Positions 27,362 to 36,700 of a stretch of DNA of 52,434 bases are shown here, piece after piece. Source of the DNA: Streptomyces sp. ISL-10 (GTDB taxonomy: Bacteria > Actinomycetota > Actinomycetes > Streptomycetales > Streptomycetaceae). How positions within the stretch are numbered: the first letter of the stretch is position 1; the number at the start of each line of letters is the position of its first letter. The stretch covers positions 143,421 through 195,854 of the forward strand of contig NZ_JAGGOJ010000015.1 in assembly GCF_018614575.1 (NCBI RefSeq), written 5' to 3'. The position numbers and the translations under genes were made by a program. The notes below the pieces were generated by a model. The model was not told the origin of the DNA. It saw nothing but the letters and a program-made list of their open reading frames with translations, and did not search any database.

Positions 27362-27889
27362 TCACTGCTTGCCCGGCACGATCAGCCGGCCGTCGTTGAT
27401 GTCGACCTCGGCGCCGTCCAGCACGATCGACGCGCCCCGGCCGTTGGCGATGGTCACGCCCTTCTCGTCGATCTGGATGTACGCACCGCTCGCGGCCTCC
27501 AGCCGAATCCCGTTGCCCCCCGGCACGTCACCCATCACGAACTTGTGCCGGTCGGAGGTCTGGATCACCACGTTCTGGTGCGCGGGCCCGCCCGTGAGCG
27601 CGTCCGGCGGCAGTTCGGAGCGGTCCCCGTACCAGCACCCCGTCCAGATCGGGTAGCTCGGATCGCCCTGCTCGAACTCCACCCACACACCCGCCCCTTC
27701 GGCGGGGACGACGTACTGCCCCGACCCGCGGCCGGTGAACGGAAGGCAGGGCAGCGCCCAGGTGGACGTCTCGTCACCGAGCACATCCGGCACCTTGACC
27801 GTGACCCGGCCGATCTTCAGCGGGTCGTCGTTGCTCACCACCCGCCCCCGGAACTTGCCGAGGAACCGGTTGTTCCCTCCTGCTGCCAT
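27362..27889 (-). CDS. Spike OB-fold/beta-prism protein (gpV/gp5-like)
   Basis: 175 aa. It has an N-terminal OB fold typical of phage gpV and VgrG gp5 (KFRGRVVSNDDPLKIGRVTV, VPAEGAGVWVEFEQGDPSYP with IWTGCWYG) and a C-terminal run of short strands (NVVIQTSDRHKFVMGDVPG, IRLEAASGAYIQIDEKGVTI) that builds a triple-stranded spike. In AFP/PVC this part is fused to the gp27-like hub as Afp8. Here it is a separate gene, 34 bp after the gpD-like hub. The ATG at 27889 follows AGGGAAACG. Confidence 0.9.
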   Translation of the reverse strand: MAAGGNNRFLGKFRGRVVSNDDPLKIGRVTVKVPDVLGDETSTWALPCLPFTGRGSGQYVVPAEGAGVWVEFEQGDPSYPIWTGCWYGDRSELPPDALTGGPAHQNVVIQTSDRHKFVMGDVPGGNGIRLEAASGAYIQIDEKGVTIANGRGASIVLDGAEVDINDGRLIVPGKQ

Positions 27890-27923
27890 GCGACGTTTCC
27901 CTGAACCTTTCCTGAGGCCTTCC

Positions 27924-29063
27924 TCAAGGCCGAACGGTGCTGCTCCGGGCGATCAGCCCCTCGCGCGAGAGCGTGAAGTTCTGCTGGTACGAGCCGGGCC
28001 TGATGTTGTGCGTGACGGACTTGACGTAGTAGTCGCCGTCGTACGTCACCCCGGCCCCGCGCACCCCGACCAGCTCGCGCGGCCGCAGGATGTACCCGTG
28101 CCGGTTGACGTCGAGCGAACCGGCCCCGGAGATGGCGTCGGCGGACAGCGCGGCCCGCGCCAGCAGCTCCGCCTGCGCCTGCTCGGACTCCTTCTTCGCC
28201 GTGCCCGACAGCGTCCGGCGCTTCAGCGCCGGCGTCGCACGCCGCCCCAGCGGCGGGCGCAGTGGACCGATGTCGGGCTGCGGCAGCAGCACCGTGTCGC
28301 GGGTCGCCGGATTCTGCACGCGGGCCTGTGGCTCCTCCCGCGCGGTCCCGTCGTACGCGAAGGTGAGCTGGTCCACGGTCGAGTTGACGTCCATGTTCAC
28401 GTTGAGCGCGTGCTGACGGTCCCCGATCCGGATCTCCGGCCCCCACACCGCGGTGGAGTGACCGGGCCGCGGACCCGGCTCCAGGAAGAAGACGTAACCG
28501 TTGGCCCGGGCCAGTTCGTTGATGTAGCTCAGGTCGGTGCCCGTCTGGCACTCGACGCGGAGCTGCTCGCGCGGCGGCTGCTCGATCTTCTCCTGGAAGA
28601 CGCGCGGTTCGATCCCGTAGTCGGTGTACCTGGCGAGGATCCGGCCGACCCGCTGTGACGGCCGCAGATTCGGATAGCGGTCGGTGCGCTCCTCCAGATC
28701 CATCAGGATCGTCAGGTCCTCACCCGTCACGGTCAGCGTCGAATGCCCCGGCTCGTTGCTGGCACCGACCTCCTGGCGCACGACGAGCCCGTCCAGCAGC
28801 ACCTGCGCCGTCCCCTTCACGCTCACGGAGAGGATCACCCGGGTCTTCGGATCGAAGAACCCCTCGGGCAGCAGCCGCTGCGAGAGCGCGCCCCGCTTGG
28901 TGAGGTCGAACGCCAGCTGGAATCCGCTGCGTTCACCCGCGGTCGCCGTGATCTGCGCCGAGAGCAGCGCCTCGGTGACCTCCGGCGGCACGGGCCGGGT
29001 CAGCCGCGGCCCCGTCTGCAGGGTGATGTGGATGGGCCCCCGCCCGACGGACTCGTCAGGCAT
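27924..29063 (-). CDS. Hub protein, gpD/gp27-like (VgrG N-terminal half)
   Basis: 379 aa from the ATG at 29063, which overlaps the end of the LysM gene. The fold family is shown by STLTVTGEDLTILMDLEERT, QRVGRILARYTDYGIEPRVF, ECQTGTDLSYINELARANGY with VFFLEPG, and GDYYVKSVTHNIRPGSYQQN near the end. These are the late control D / gp27 landmarks. A trimer should form the hub below the tube. The 200-300 region carries a basic, proline-rich insertion (DIGPLRPPLGRRATPALKRR). Confidence 0.9.
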   Translation of the reverse strand: MPDESVGRGPIHITLQTGPRLTRPVPPEVTEALLSAQITATAGERSGFQLAFDLTKRGALSQRLLPEGFFDPKTRVILSVSVKGTAQVLLDGLVVRQEVGASNEPGHSTLTVTGEDLTILMDLEERTDRYPNLRPSQRVGRILARYTDYGIEPRVFQEKIEQPPREQLRVECQTGTDLSYINELARANGYVFFLEPGPRPGHSTAVWGPEIRIGDRQHALNVNMDVNSTVDQLTFAYDGTAREEPQARVQNPATRDTVLLPQPDIGPLRPPLGRRATPALKRRTLSGTAKKESEQAQAELLARAALSADAISGAGSLDVNRHGYILRPRELVGVRGAGVTYDGDYYVKSVTHNIRPGSYQQNFTLSREGLIARSSTVRP

Positions 29064-29430
29064 AGGGAGCCCCCGAGGCGGGGAACCCACCGGCGTGCGG
29101 GATACGGATCGTGCGCCCGGCCTCGTCGGTCAGCTCCGCCGGGTCCAGCACCGGGTTGGCGTCCGCGATCTGCCACCACTGGCCGGGGTCGCCGAAGTAC
29201 CGCTGGGCGAGCAGATCGGGACGGTCCCCGCTGCTGACGGTGTGCGGTGCGGACTCGTCCCCGTCCTGGGCGAGCGGGGGCAGCAACCTCCGCTTGGTGT
29301 ACCGCACTTCCCTGCCGTCCTCCCCGCGGTGCACCCCGATCTCCGCGTCGTGGTACCGGCTCGACCGGGGGTAGGGGTGGGCGCCGGGTATCGCGTCCAG
29401 GGCGCTCTCGTACGGCTCGATGTCTGCCAT
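29056..29430 (-). CDS. Small LysM-domain baseplate protein
   Basis: 124 aa from the ATG at 29430. The C-terminal half is a LysM-like module: HTVSSGDRPDLLAQRYFGDP with GQWWQIADANPVLDP and an RTIRIPHAG finish. The N-terminus is a short Asp/Tyr-rich arm (IEPYESALDAIPGAHPYPRS). In AFP this domain is the C-terminal part of Afp7/gp53-like proteins. Here it directly follows the CIS-tube gene (6-bp gap), as if Afp7 had been split into two genes. Confidence 0.85.
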   Translation of the reverse strand: MADIEPYESALDAIPGAHPYPRSSRYHDAEIGVHRGEDGREVRYTKRRLLPPLAQDGDESAPHTVSSGDRPDLLAQRYFGDPGQWWQIADANPVLDPAELTDEAGRTIRIPHAGGFPASGAPYA

Positions 29431-29435
29431 GTCCG

Positions 29436-30122
29436 TCAGCTCCTCCCGACGACGCCGGTGCGCCCGGCCAGCCCCAGCGCGGCGAGCCCGCCGCTGCGCG
29501 CGGCCCTGGCGAGCCGCTCCTTCTGCGCGAGATGCGCCATGTACAGATCCGCCCCGCGGTGCCCGGCCGGCAGATCGCTGACGCTCAGCACCTTCATGCC
29601 GATGCTCAGCGCGGCCCGGATCGGATTCAGGTTCACGTCGAACGCGGACTCGTTGATGGACAGTTCGGTGAGCCGCACGGGCATGACGCGCTTGCTGCCC
29701 CAGGTGAAGAGGGTGAGCGGCATCTCGATCGGACTGATCTCGATGGTCCCCTTCTTCGTCAGCCGGGAGGCCTCCTGCAACTGCGCGGTCGTCGGATGCA
29801 CGAGCATCTCGAGCGTCGCGAGCTCGGGATGGATCCCGTCGGGAGCGGCGACCTCGAACTGATCGGTGGCGTCGATCTCGGCGGTGAACTTCCATGTCTC
29901 CTGCGCGGGCCCCTTGAGCCGCAGAGCCTCGTTCCTGTCCCCGGACCCACTGCCCCCACCCCCGGCATCACCGGCCCCTCCGGCGGCCTGCGGCGAGAGA
30001 CTGCGCTCCAGGGTGTCGGGGTTGAACTGGAGGACGATGATGCGCTGGGGGGTCCCGCGGTCGGGGTCGACGACGACGATGCCGGAGCGGATGGGCTTGG
30101 GGATGTCGGGGTAGCGGGTCAC
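29436..30122 (-). CDS. CIS tube-family hub protein (Afp7-like N-terminal part)
   Basis: 228 aa from the GTG at 30122, whose GTGA overlaps the stop of the preceding gene. The CIS_tube family signature is present: IIVLQFNPDTLERSLSPQ near 28-45, and SRLTKKGTIEISPIEMPLTL then FTWGSKRVMPVRLTELSINE near 118-160, with FDVNLNPIRAALSIGMKVL following. A Gly/Ser-rich loop (50-65) interrupts the first strand pair. It should be the last tube-like ring joining tube and hub. Its GC content returns to the high local level at its start, right after the low-GC immunity gene. Confidence 0.87.
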   Translation of the reverse strand: MTRYPDIPKPIRSGIVVVDPDRGTPQRIIVLQFNPDTLERSLSPQAAGGAGDAGGGGSGSGDRNEALRLKGPAQETWKFTAEIDATDQFEVAAPDGIHPELATLEMLVHPTTAQLQEASRLTKKGTIEISPIEMPLTLFTWGSKRVMPVRLTELSINESAFDVNLNPIRAALSIGMKVLSVSDLPAGHRGADLYMAHLAQKERLARAARSGGLAALGLAGRTGVVGRS

Positions 30123-30784
30123 AGGCGGGCCTCCAGGCGGGCGTGCAGGTCGCTGTAGTCGTGGCCCGGGAACATGTCGGCAAGCGACTCCAGTGAGATC
30201 CGCAGCTGGCGCACGATGGCGTTGAATTCCCTGTGGCCCATGTCCGTGCCCGTGAACAGGTATTGCCATCCCGGAATGCCCTTGGTGACGAGCAGGGTCT
30301 CCAGGTAGGCCTTGAAGTCGAGATCGAGCAGTTCCAGCCTGCGGTGGTTCGTGTCGTAGAACCACATTTCTCGGCTTTCGGCGTACGGAGGGACGCGCAG
30401 TGCCGTGAGACGCCCGGAACCAGGGGCCTCCTCCAACGTCTTGAGCTCCTCCATCACGAGCTGCTCCTCCTGCGGCAGGCGTGGGTCCACGTAGGGGATG
30501 TAATTGCCCGCCAGGCAAGTCCGGAGATCCTTCAGGAAGAACTCCCCGTAAAGATAGTGGTCGTCCGTGCGCCAGGAGACGTGGATGTGATCGGTGGCGA
30601 GCAGGTAGTCGCCGACGTCGTCGAGGGCTGCGTTTCCCATGGCAGAGCGAATCGCTTCGGCCTCCCCGGGTGCGAGGTCACGGGCGTCACCCTGTCCGAT
30701 TTCGCAGGTGTCCACGACCAGATCTGTGGCGGACCGGATTTCGTCGGTGGCCTCGCGTGCACGAGCTTGGAATCCCCTGGTCAT
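30119..30784 (-). CDS. Candidate immunity protein for the DUF4157 toxin tip (SUKH/SMI1-like)
   Basis: 221 aa, ATG at 30784, only 15 bp after the stop of the giant DUF4157 gene. It is soluble and rich in Trp and acidic residues. Patches ATDHIHVSWRTDDHYLYGEF, ESREMWFYDTNHRRLELLDL with DFKAYLETLLVTKGIPGWQYLF resemble the spacing of conserved Trp, Gly-Glu-Phe and Asp/Phe elements in SMI1/KNR4 (SUKH) immunity proteins. I rate that as moderate evidence. Position and matching low GC (35 of 60 bases in a sampled line, against 53 of 60 in a line of the next gene) support a toxin-immunity cassette. It is not a recognised structural eCIS component. An alternative is a chaperone or loader for the toxin. 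Confidence 0.6.
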   Translation of the reverse strand: MTRGFQARAREATDEIRSATDLVVDTCEIGQGDARDLAPGEAEAIRSAMGNAALDDVGDYLLATDHIHVSWRTDDHYLYGEFFLKDLRTCLAGNYIPYVDPRLPQEEQLVMEELKTLEEAPGSGRLTALRVPPYAESREMWFYDTNHRRLELLDLDFKAYLETLLVTKGIPGWQYLFTGTDMGHREFNAIVRQLRISLESLADMFPGHDYSDLHARLEARL

Positions 30785-30799
30785 TACTGCCTTCCTGGA

Positions 30800-33700
30800 C
30801 TACTTGAGCCAGTCGATCTTGTCGGCTCGGTCGAGCTCTTTCAGTTTTGAAATGACGCGGTAGATATCCCTCATCGAACCCCTAGGCATCTTGCTCCTCC
30901 GTGCCTCCAGGTACCGTCGCACATCGGAAACCGCGCGATACGGGGGATGAGTGTCCTCTACGGTGCGCCTGTACCTCACGGTGGTCCGGTTGAGGCCGTC
31001 ACTGTCCTTTCCGGCGATGTAACGGGGGATCTGGAGCGAGAAGGGGCCGCCCGGTCCGCCGAGGTGCTGCCAGATCGTCATGGCGCCGGCGGAGTTGATG
31101 AGCAGCTTCGTGTGCTCGTCCGGGGAGGGAAGCGGAATATTGCGGATGGGGAAGCTCTGCTTCATCGGCTTGGGCTTCCAGTCACCCCTGTTCTTTCCGG
31201 TTCCTCCGGTTTTTTCATAGCCGCCGTAGCTGGAGGTGATGTCCTTGGGGAATCCCCTGAGAACGGTCCCGTTGCCGTCCTTCTGCAACGGGTGGAAAAC
31301 CACGTGGGACTTGTACCAGATCATGGTTTCTTTGTCCGGTACGGCGTCGTACGCGATTCTCTCCAGACTTCGGCTCATCAGTGAGTTCACCGAGGGGCCG
31401 CGGGCCGGGACGAGGTTGCTGTTCGAAGCCATTCCGCCGAGCGCGGCCGGAAGAAGGTGCATACGCACCCAGGCAGCGTCTTTGGACAGGCCGTTGGACG
31501 TCACGTAGTCCCAGCCGGGTGGGTTGCTGTGGGAGCCGGGCTCCGAGCCGCTGTCCTTCACGCTGCGGCTCAGGAAACCCGCCTCTATGGAACTAGGCGG
31601 ACCACTGTTGAACGGTGGGAACTTGGGCTTGGGCAGCCCGTCCTTCCGTAGTTCCTCGAGCCGGACCTCAGGGCGCCTCAGATGGAGGTCTCGTGTCCGC
31701 CTCGCTCGCACCGGGACCGACGACGGGTTCAGCGTTGCAACGACACGTACGTCGGGGTCGCCCAGGGCACGGAGACTCGTTAGCCGGTACCAGCTCCTCA
31801 TGGCTGCCAGCAGTGGCTGGAAGTCCGATTCCCACATCCCCTCATCGAGTTTCGGCAGGAGTCTGGCACGGATGCGAGCTGTGATGAACGCCAGCCTGTC
31901 GTCCTTGGCGTCCGGAGAATTCTCGTTCTTCTTCTGGTTCTCCTTGCCCTTCGGGTCCTTCGGCCTGCCGGGCCTGTCGCCGTTCCGGCCCGGCTTGGGC
32001 TTGTAGCCGCCGCCCTCCTTCGGCTTTGTCGGCTTTGCCGGACCGTCCTTGTCGGTCTTCGGCTTCGTCGGGTCGGTGGCCTTCGGCTTCGCCGGGTCGG
32101 TGCCCTTGGGCTTCGTCGGATCCGTGTCCTTCGGGGGCGTCGGGGTCTTGTCCGTGGGCTTCGGCTGGGGCGTGGAGTCCTGGTCGTTCTTCGGGCCGGC
32201 CGGAGTGTCGTCCTTCGGCTTGGGCGTCGTGTCCGTGTCGGTCTTCGGCTTCGGCTGGGGTGCCGGCGTCGGCGTCGGCGTCGGCTTCGGCTTGGCGGGT
32301 GGGGCCGGGCGGGTGTCCGGCTTCGTTCCGTCCTTGTCCGCCGGCTTGCCCGGGCCGGCCGGACTCTTGCCGTCCGTCGGCGTCTTCTGCGTGGTGGGTC
32401 CGGGCTTGGCGGGCGCAGGCGTGCTCTTCCCGGGGCCGGGTGCCGGGGAGTTCTTCGGCGCGGTGGTGGTGCCCGGCTTCGTGGTCGGGCGGGGGGACGG
32501 CGTCGTCGGGCGCGGCCCGGGGGTGGTGGTCGGGCGCGGCGACGGGGTCGTCGGGCGGGTCGGCGCAGCGGGCGCAGGCTGGTTCTCCTTGCCCGGGCCA
32601 CCCTTGTCGCCGGGCGCGACCGGCGGCGCGGCCGGGCCCTTGTCCGGGCCCTTGTCCTTGCCGAGGTTCGCCGCCACGTTCTTCAGTCGACGCCCCACCT
32701 TCGCCACGTACTTGCCGATGCCGCTCAGCAGCGCCTCGTAGGCGAGTTCGAGCAGCGCCACGATGCCCGCGGCGACCGCCTTCGCGAAGAGCACGCCCGC
32801 GCCGCCCTGGCGGACGGCCTTCAGCCAGGTGATGACCGCGCCGATCGCGCGGAGGATCTCGCCGAGCGCTCCGATGGCGACGCGAATGGCGTCGATGACG
32901 GCCATCGCCCAGCCCGCACCGGGGATCAGCTTGGCGATGACCTTGGTGATCACGATCTCGCCGATGATGAAGGGGAGTTGGGGGACAATCGCGTCCCATG
33001 TCTCCTTGACGATCTGCTCCAGGGTGATGCCACCCTTGATCAGTTTGTCCAGGATGGCCTTCGGGACGCCGATGATCTCCTCGATCTTCGACTGGAACCA
33101 TGACTTGACGGCCGCCTGGACCTCCCGGAACAGGTGGTTCTTCGCCCCGTCCACCGCGGAGTTCTTCGCGCCGCTCAGCCAGCCGCCCGGGTCGGAGAGG
33201 AAGTCGACGGCGATGAGCATGAAGTCGCCGAGCGCGCTCAGCAGTTTGGCGGCGAAGTCCAGGACCGACTTGATCGCGTCCACGACGGCCTTGAGCACGT
33301 CCTGCAACATCTTCTTCAGGATGTCCAGGATGCTGCTCAGCAGCTTGCCAATGGCGTCCAGCAGATCGCTGATGATCTGCTTCAGCATGTTCGCGAGCTT
33401 GTTCACCAGCGCGATCGCGGCCGCGATCAGCGAAGTGATCAGCTTTCGGATGCGGTTGGCCAGCTCGATGACGGCCCGCACCATCGCCTTCGCGAAGTCG
33501 ATCAGATCGTTGATCAGGTTCTTGATCGTGTCGACGATGAACTTCCGGGCCTCGTTGATCCAGCGCTCGACCGTCTGCTTGAAGTTCCGGATGAATCCGA
33601 TCACCGCGTCACGCGCCGCCCGGATGACCCGGACGATCGCGTCCTTGATCTCGATGACCTTCTGCTTGATCCAGTCGAAGGCCTTCGTGATCCAGTTACC

Positions 33701-36700
33701 GGACTCGTTGACGCTGTCGTCGCGCTTCTTCTCCGCGTCCTGTTCGGCCTTGGTGTTCTCGTCCTTGATCTTCTTGTCGCCGTCCTCCTTCTCCTTGGTG
33801 ACGTCCTTGTCGGTCTTCTCTTCCCTGTCCTTGACGTCCTTGCGGACCTTCTCGTGCCGCTCCGTCTTCTTCGTGCCGAGCTTCTTCAGCTCTCCGTCCT
33901 GCTCCGTACGCCAGTCGGCGCGCTGGGCGGTGACGTCGCTCATCGCCTTCTCGCGCTCGCCCGCCTGGCTCTCGGTGTTGGTCGCGATCTCGGCGTCGAC
34001 CTTCTGCCTGTGCTTCGCTTGCGAGTCGCGGAAGTCCCTGTCCTTGGTCTGCCGGCCTTCGGACATGCCCTTCTGGCCGTCGCTGAACGCGGCCTGGAAC
34101 TGCGGCCCCCGTTCGTGCTCGGCCACCTCGGACGCCGCTTCAGGCGGTACGACTCCGGTCTGCGCCCCGCCCGCCGGTGCGCCGCCGCCCTTGCCGCCCT
34201 GACCGCCGGGGACCTTGGCCTGCATCTGCTCCTTCGGAGCATTGGGGTAGACCTGGTTCTCACCCATGGCGCGACCGGAGTCGTCCCGGGCCGTCGTGAC
34301 GGCCTCCTGGCCCTTGGTGTCCACGGCGGCGCCCTGCTCGCCGGCCGTCTGCTCGGCCGCGCCCTGCATCTCCACGCCCGGCGCGTTGCCCGCCTGGGCC
34401 TGCTTCAGCGCCTCGTCCTTGGTCGGCAGCCCGGCGAACTTGGCCGCCAGCTCCTGTGCGTCGACCTCGAATCCGACCCAACTGAGCACCTTGCCGATGC
34501 CGAAGCCGAGGGCCATCTTGAAGGTGTCCCAGCCGCCGGGCTCCTCCGCCTTCTCCGCCTCGATCTGCCCTTCGGGCTCCTTGGCGCCCTTGACCTCGGC
34601 GTTTTCCTGCTCGGGTGCTTCCGACTTCTGCGGCGCGTCCTGGGAGTACTGCGCCGGTGCATCGGCCTGCGGCTTGCCTTCGAGGGTCTGTGGAGCGCCC
34701 GCCGGGCGTTGCATCGAGGGCGGCGCGGCCGCGAGGGCCTTGTGCTCGTCGCCGACCGTGCGGTCCACCGAGCCGCTCACGCCGCCCATGGCCTCAAGCG
34801 CCTTGTGCGGCTTGAGCTTCGCGGCAGTGGTCAGGCCCGCCTCGGGGGCGACACCGGAGAGGTTCGGGGTGGGTGCCGAGTCCTTCCTGCCCTTGCCGCG
34901 TGCGGCCGGCTTGCCGCCTCCTCCGCCTCCGCCGCGCGGTCCCTTGGGGGCCGGCGCCGCCTTGGGCGACGCTGCGGCCCTGGGCGCGCGTTCCTCCTTC
35001 GCCCCGGGTGCGCTCTTCGGCGCGGGCGCGGGCGCTGGGGCAGGGGCCGGAGCCTCGGGAGCCTTCACGGGCGCAGGGGCCGCGGGAGCGGCCTCCTTCG
35101 GCGCCGGGGGTTCCGTCCCGGAACTCTGCTCCCCGGCGGCCGCGTTGCCGCTCGCGCCGCCGGACGAATCCGCGGAGGACCCGCCGGAGACGTGACTGTC
35201 CTGGGCCGCCGATGGGGTCTTCGCGTCCGCCGTCGGCTCGTTCCTTCCGCCCGGAGCCGCTTCCGCCCTCTTCTGCTCATCCTTCGCCGCCGGCTCCGGC
35301 GCCGCCGCCTTGCCGCCCCCTGCCTGCTGCGAGGACTTCTCCTGCGCGGCCACCGACTTGTCGCCGGCCGCAGGGGTGCCCTTCTCCTCCTTGGCCGCCG
35401 CTTCCTTGCTGTCGCTGCCGCCCTCGGACTTGCCGGGCGCCTCCTGCACCGCGGTCTGTGCGGCGACAGGTCCGGCCTTCGGGTCCGAGCCGCTCTTGGG
35501 GTCCCTCGACGCCGAGCCCGGCGCGGGTGGCGGCGCGGCGGCCCTCTCCAGACCGATGCCGTCCAGCTCCCCGCCGTCCGCAGTACCCGGCTCGTCCTCG
35601 GCCGCAGGCTCCGTGCCGGCGTCCGCGTCCGCGTCGCCTTCCTCCGCCTCGGCCGCCGCGTCCTCGGCATCCTCCGCGTCCCGCTCGGCCTGCACCTTGT
35701 CGGCCTTGGTCACCGGGGGAGCGGGGAACGACGGGGCCGCCGGAGCGGCGGACGAGGACGGGTCCTGCTGGTCGGCCGTCGGTACGCCGGACAAGTCGAG
35801 ATCCTGCTCGGGAAGGAAGTCCTCCGGCTGGAGCCTGATGTCCCAGGCGCTCTTCTCCCCACCCCCGACCTCGACCTCCGACTCGCTGCCGGAAGTGAAC
35901 GGGTCCTCTTCGGTCTTCTCCTCCGGTCCGTCGAGATCCTGGTTGCGTACGCCGTCGATTCTGCTGAACGGCCCCGGGTCCTGCGTGCCCTTGCCGGAAA
36001 CCGTCGGCGAACCCGTGGGCTCGTCCTGCCCGGACCTGTCCTCGGGCTTCACTTGCTGACCCGCCACGAGCGCGTCGACCGCTCCCGGACGGTTCCTTGC
36101 CGCGGACTCCTCCTCGCTCGCGGCCGGGGTCTCCTGCTGCTCCGGGGCTTCCTTCTTCTCCTCGGCGCCTGCGGACTTCTTCTCACCGCCCTGCGGCCCG
36201 CCCTCGGACCTGCCGCCCTCGGACTTCCCGCCCGCAGCCGCGCCCCCCGCCGGCTCCTGCTGCGCTTCGGACTCCGGACCGCCGGCACCGGCACCACCAC
36301 CAGAACCGCCCTGCTCCTGCTCGCCGCCGCGCGGAGCCTCGCCGCCCTGCGGAGTCGTCCCGTCCTCCTGCGTGCCGCCGTTCTGCGGCGTACTGCCCGC
36401 GGCACCGTCCGGGCCGGACTGCTCCTTCTCCGGGCCCGGCGCGACCGGCGGCCTGTCCGCCTCCTCCTGCCGCTCGCCGGCCGTCTGCTGCGCGTTCTCT
36501 CGTTCGAACGACAGCTCCTCGAACAGATCGGATTCGACGGCCGGTGCGTCGAGCGAACTCTGCTCCAGCTCGTTGTCGGTCTCCTCGTCGATCTCGATCT
36601 CGTCGACGAGATCGAGCACCCGCTCGTGCTCCGAGCTGAGCAGCCTGGTCTCCAGGCGGCCCAGCACGGCGTCCTGCAACTCGTCGGGCAGTCGCGCCAG

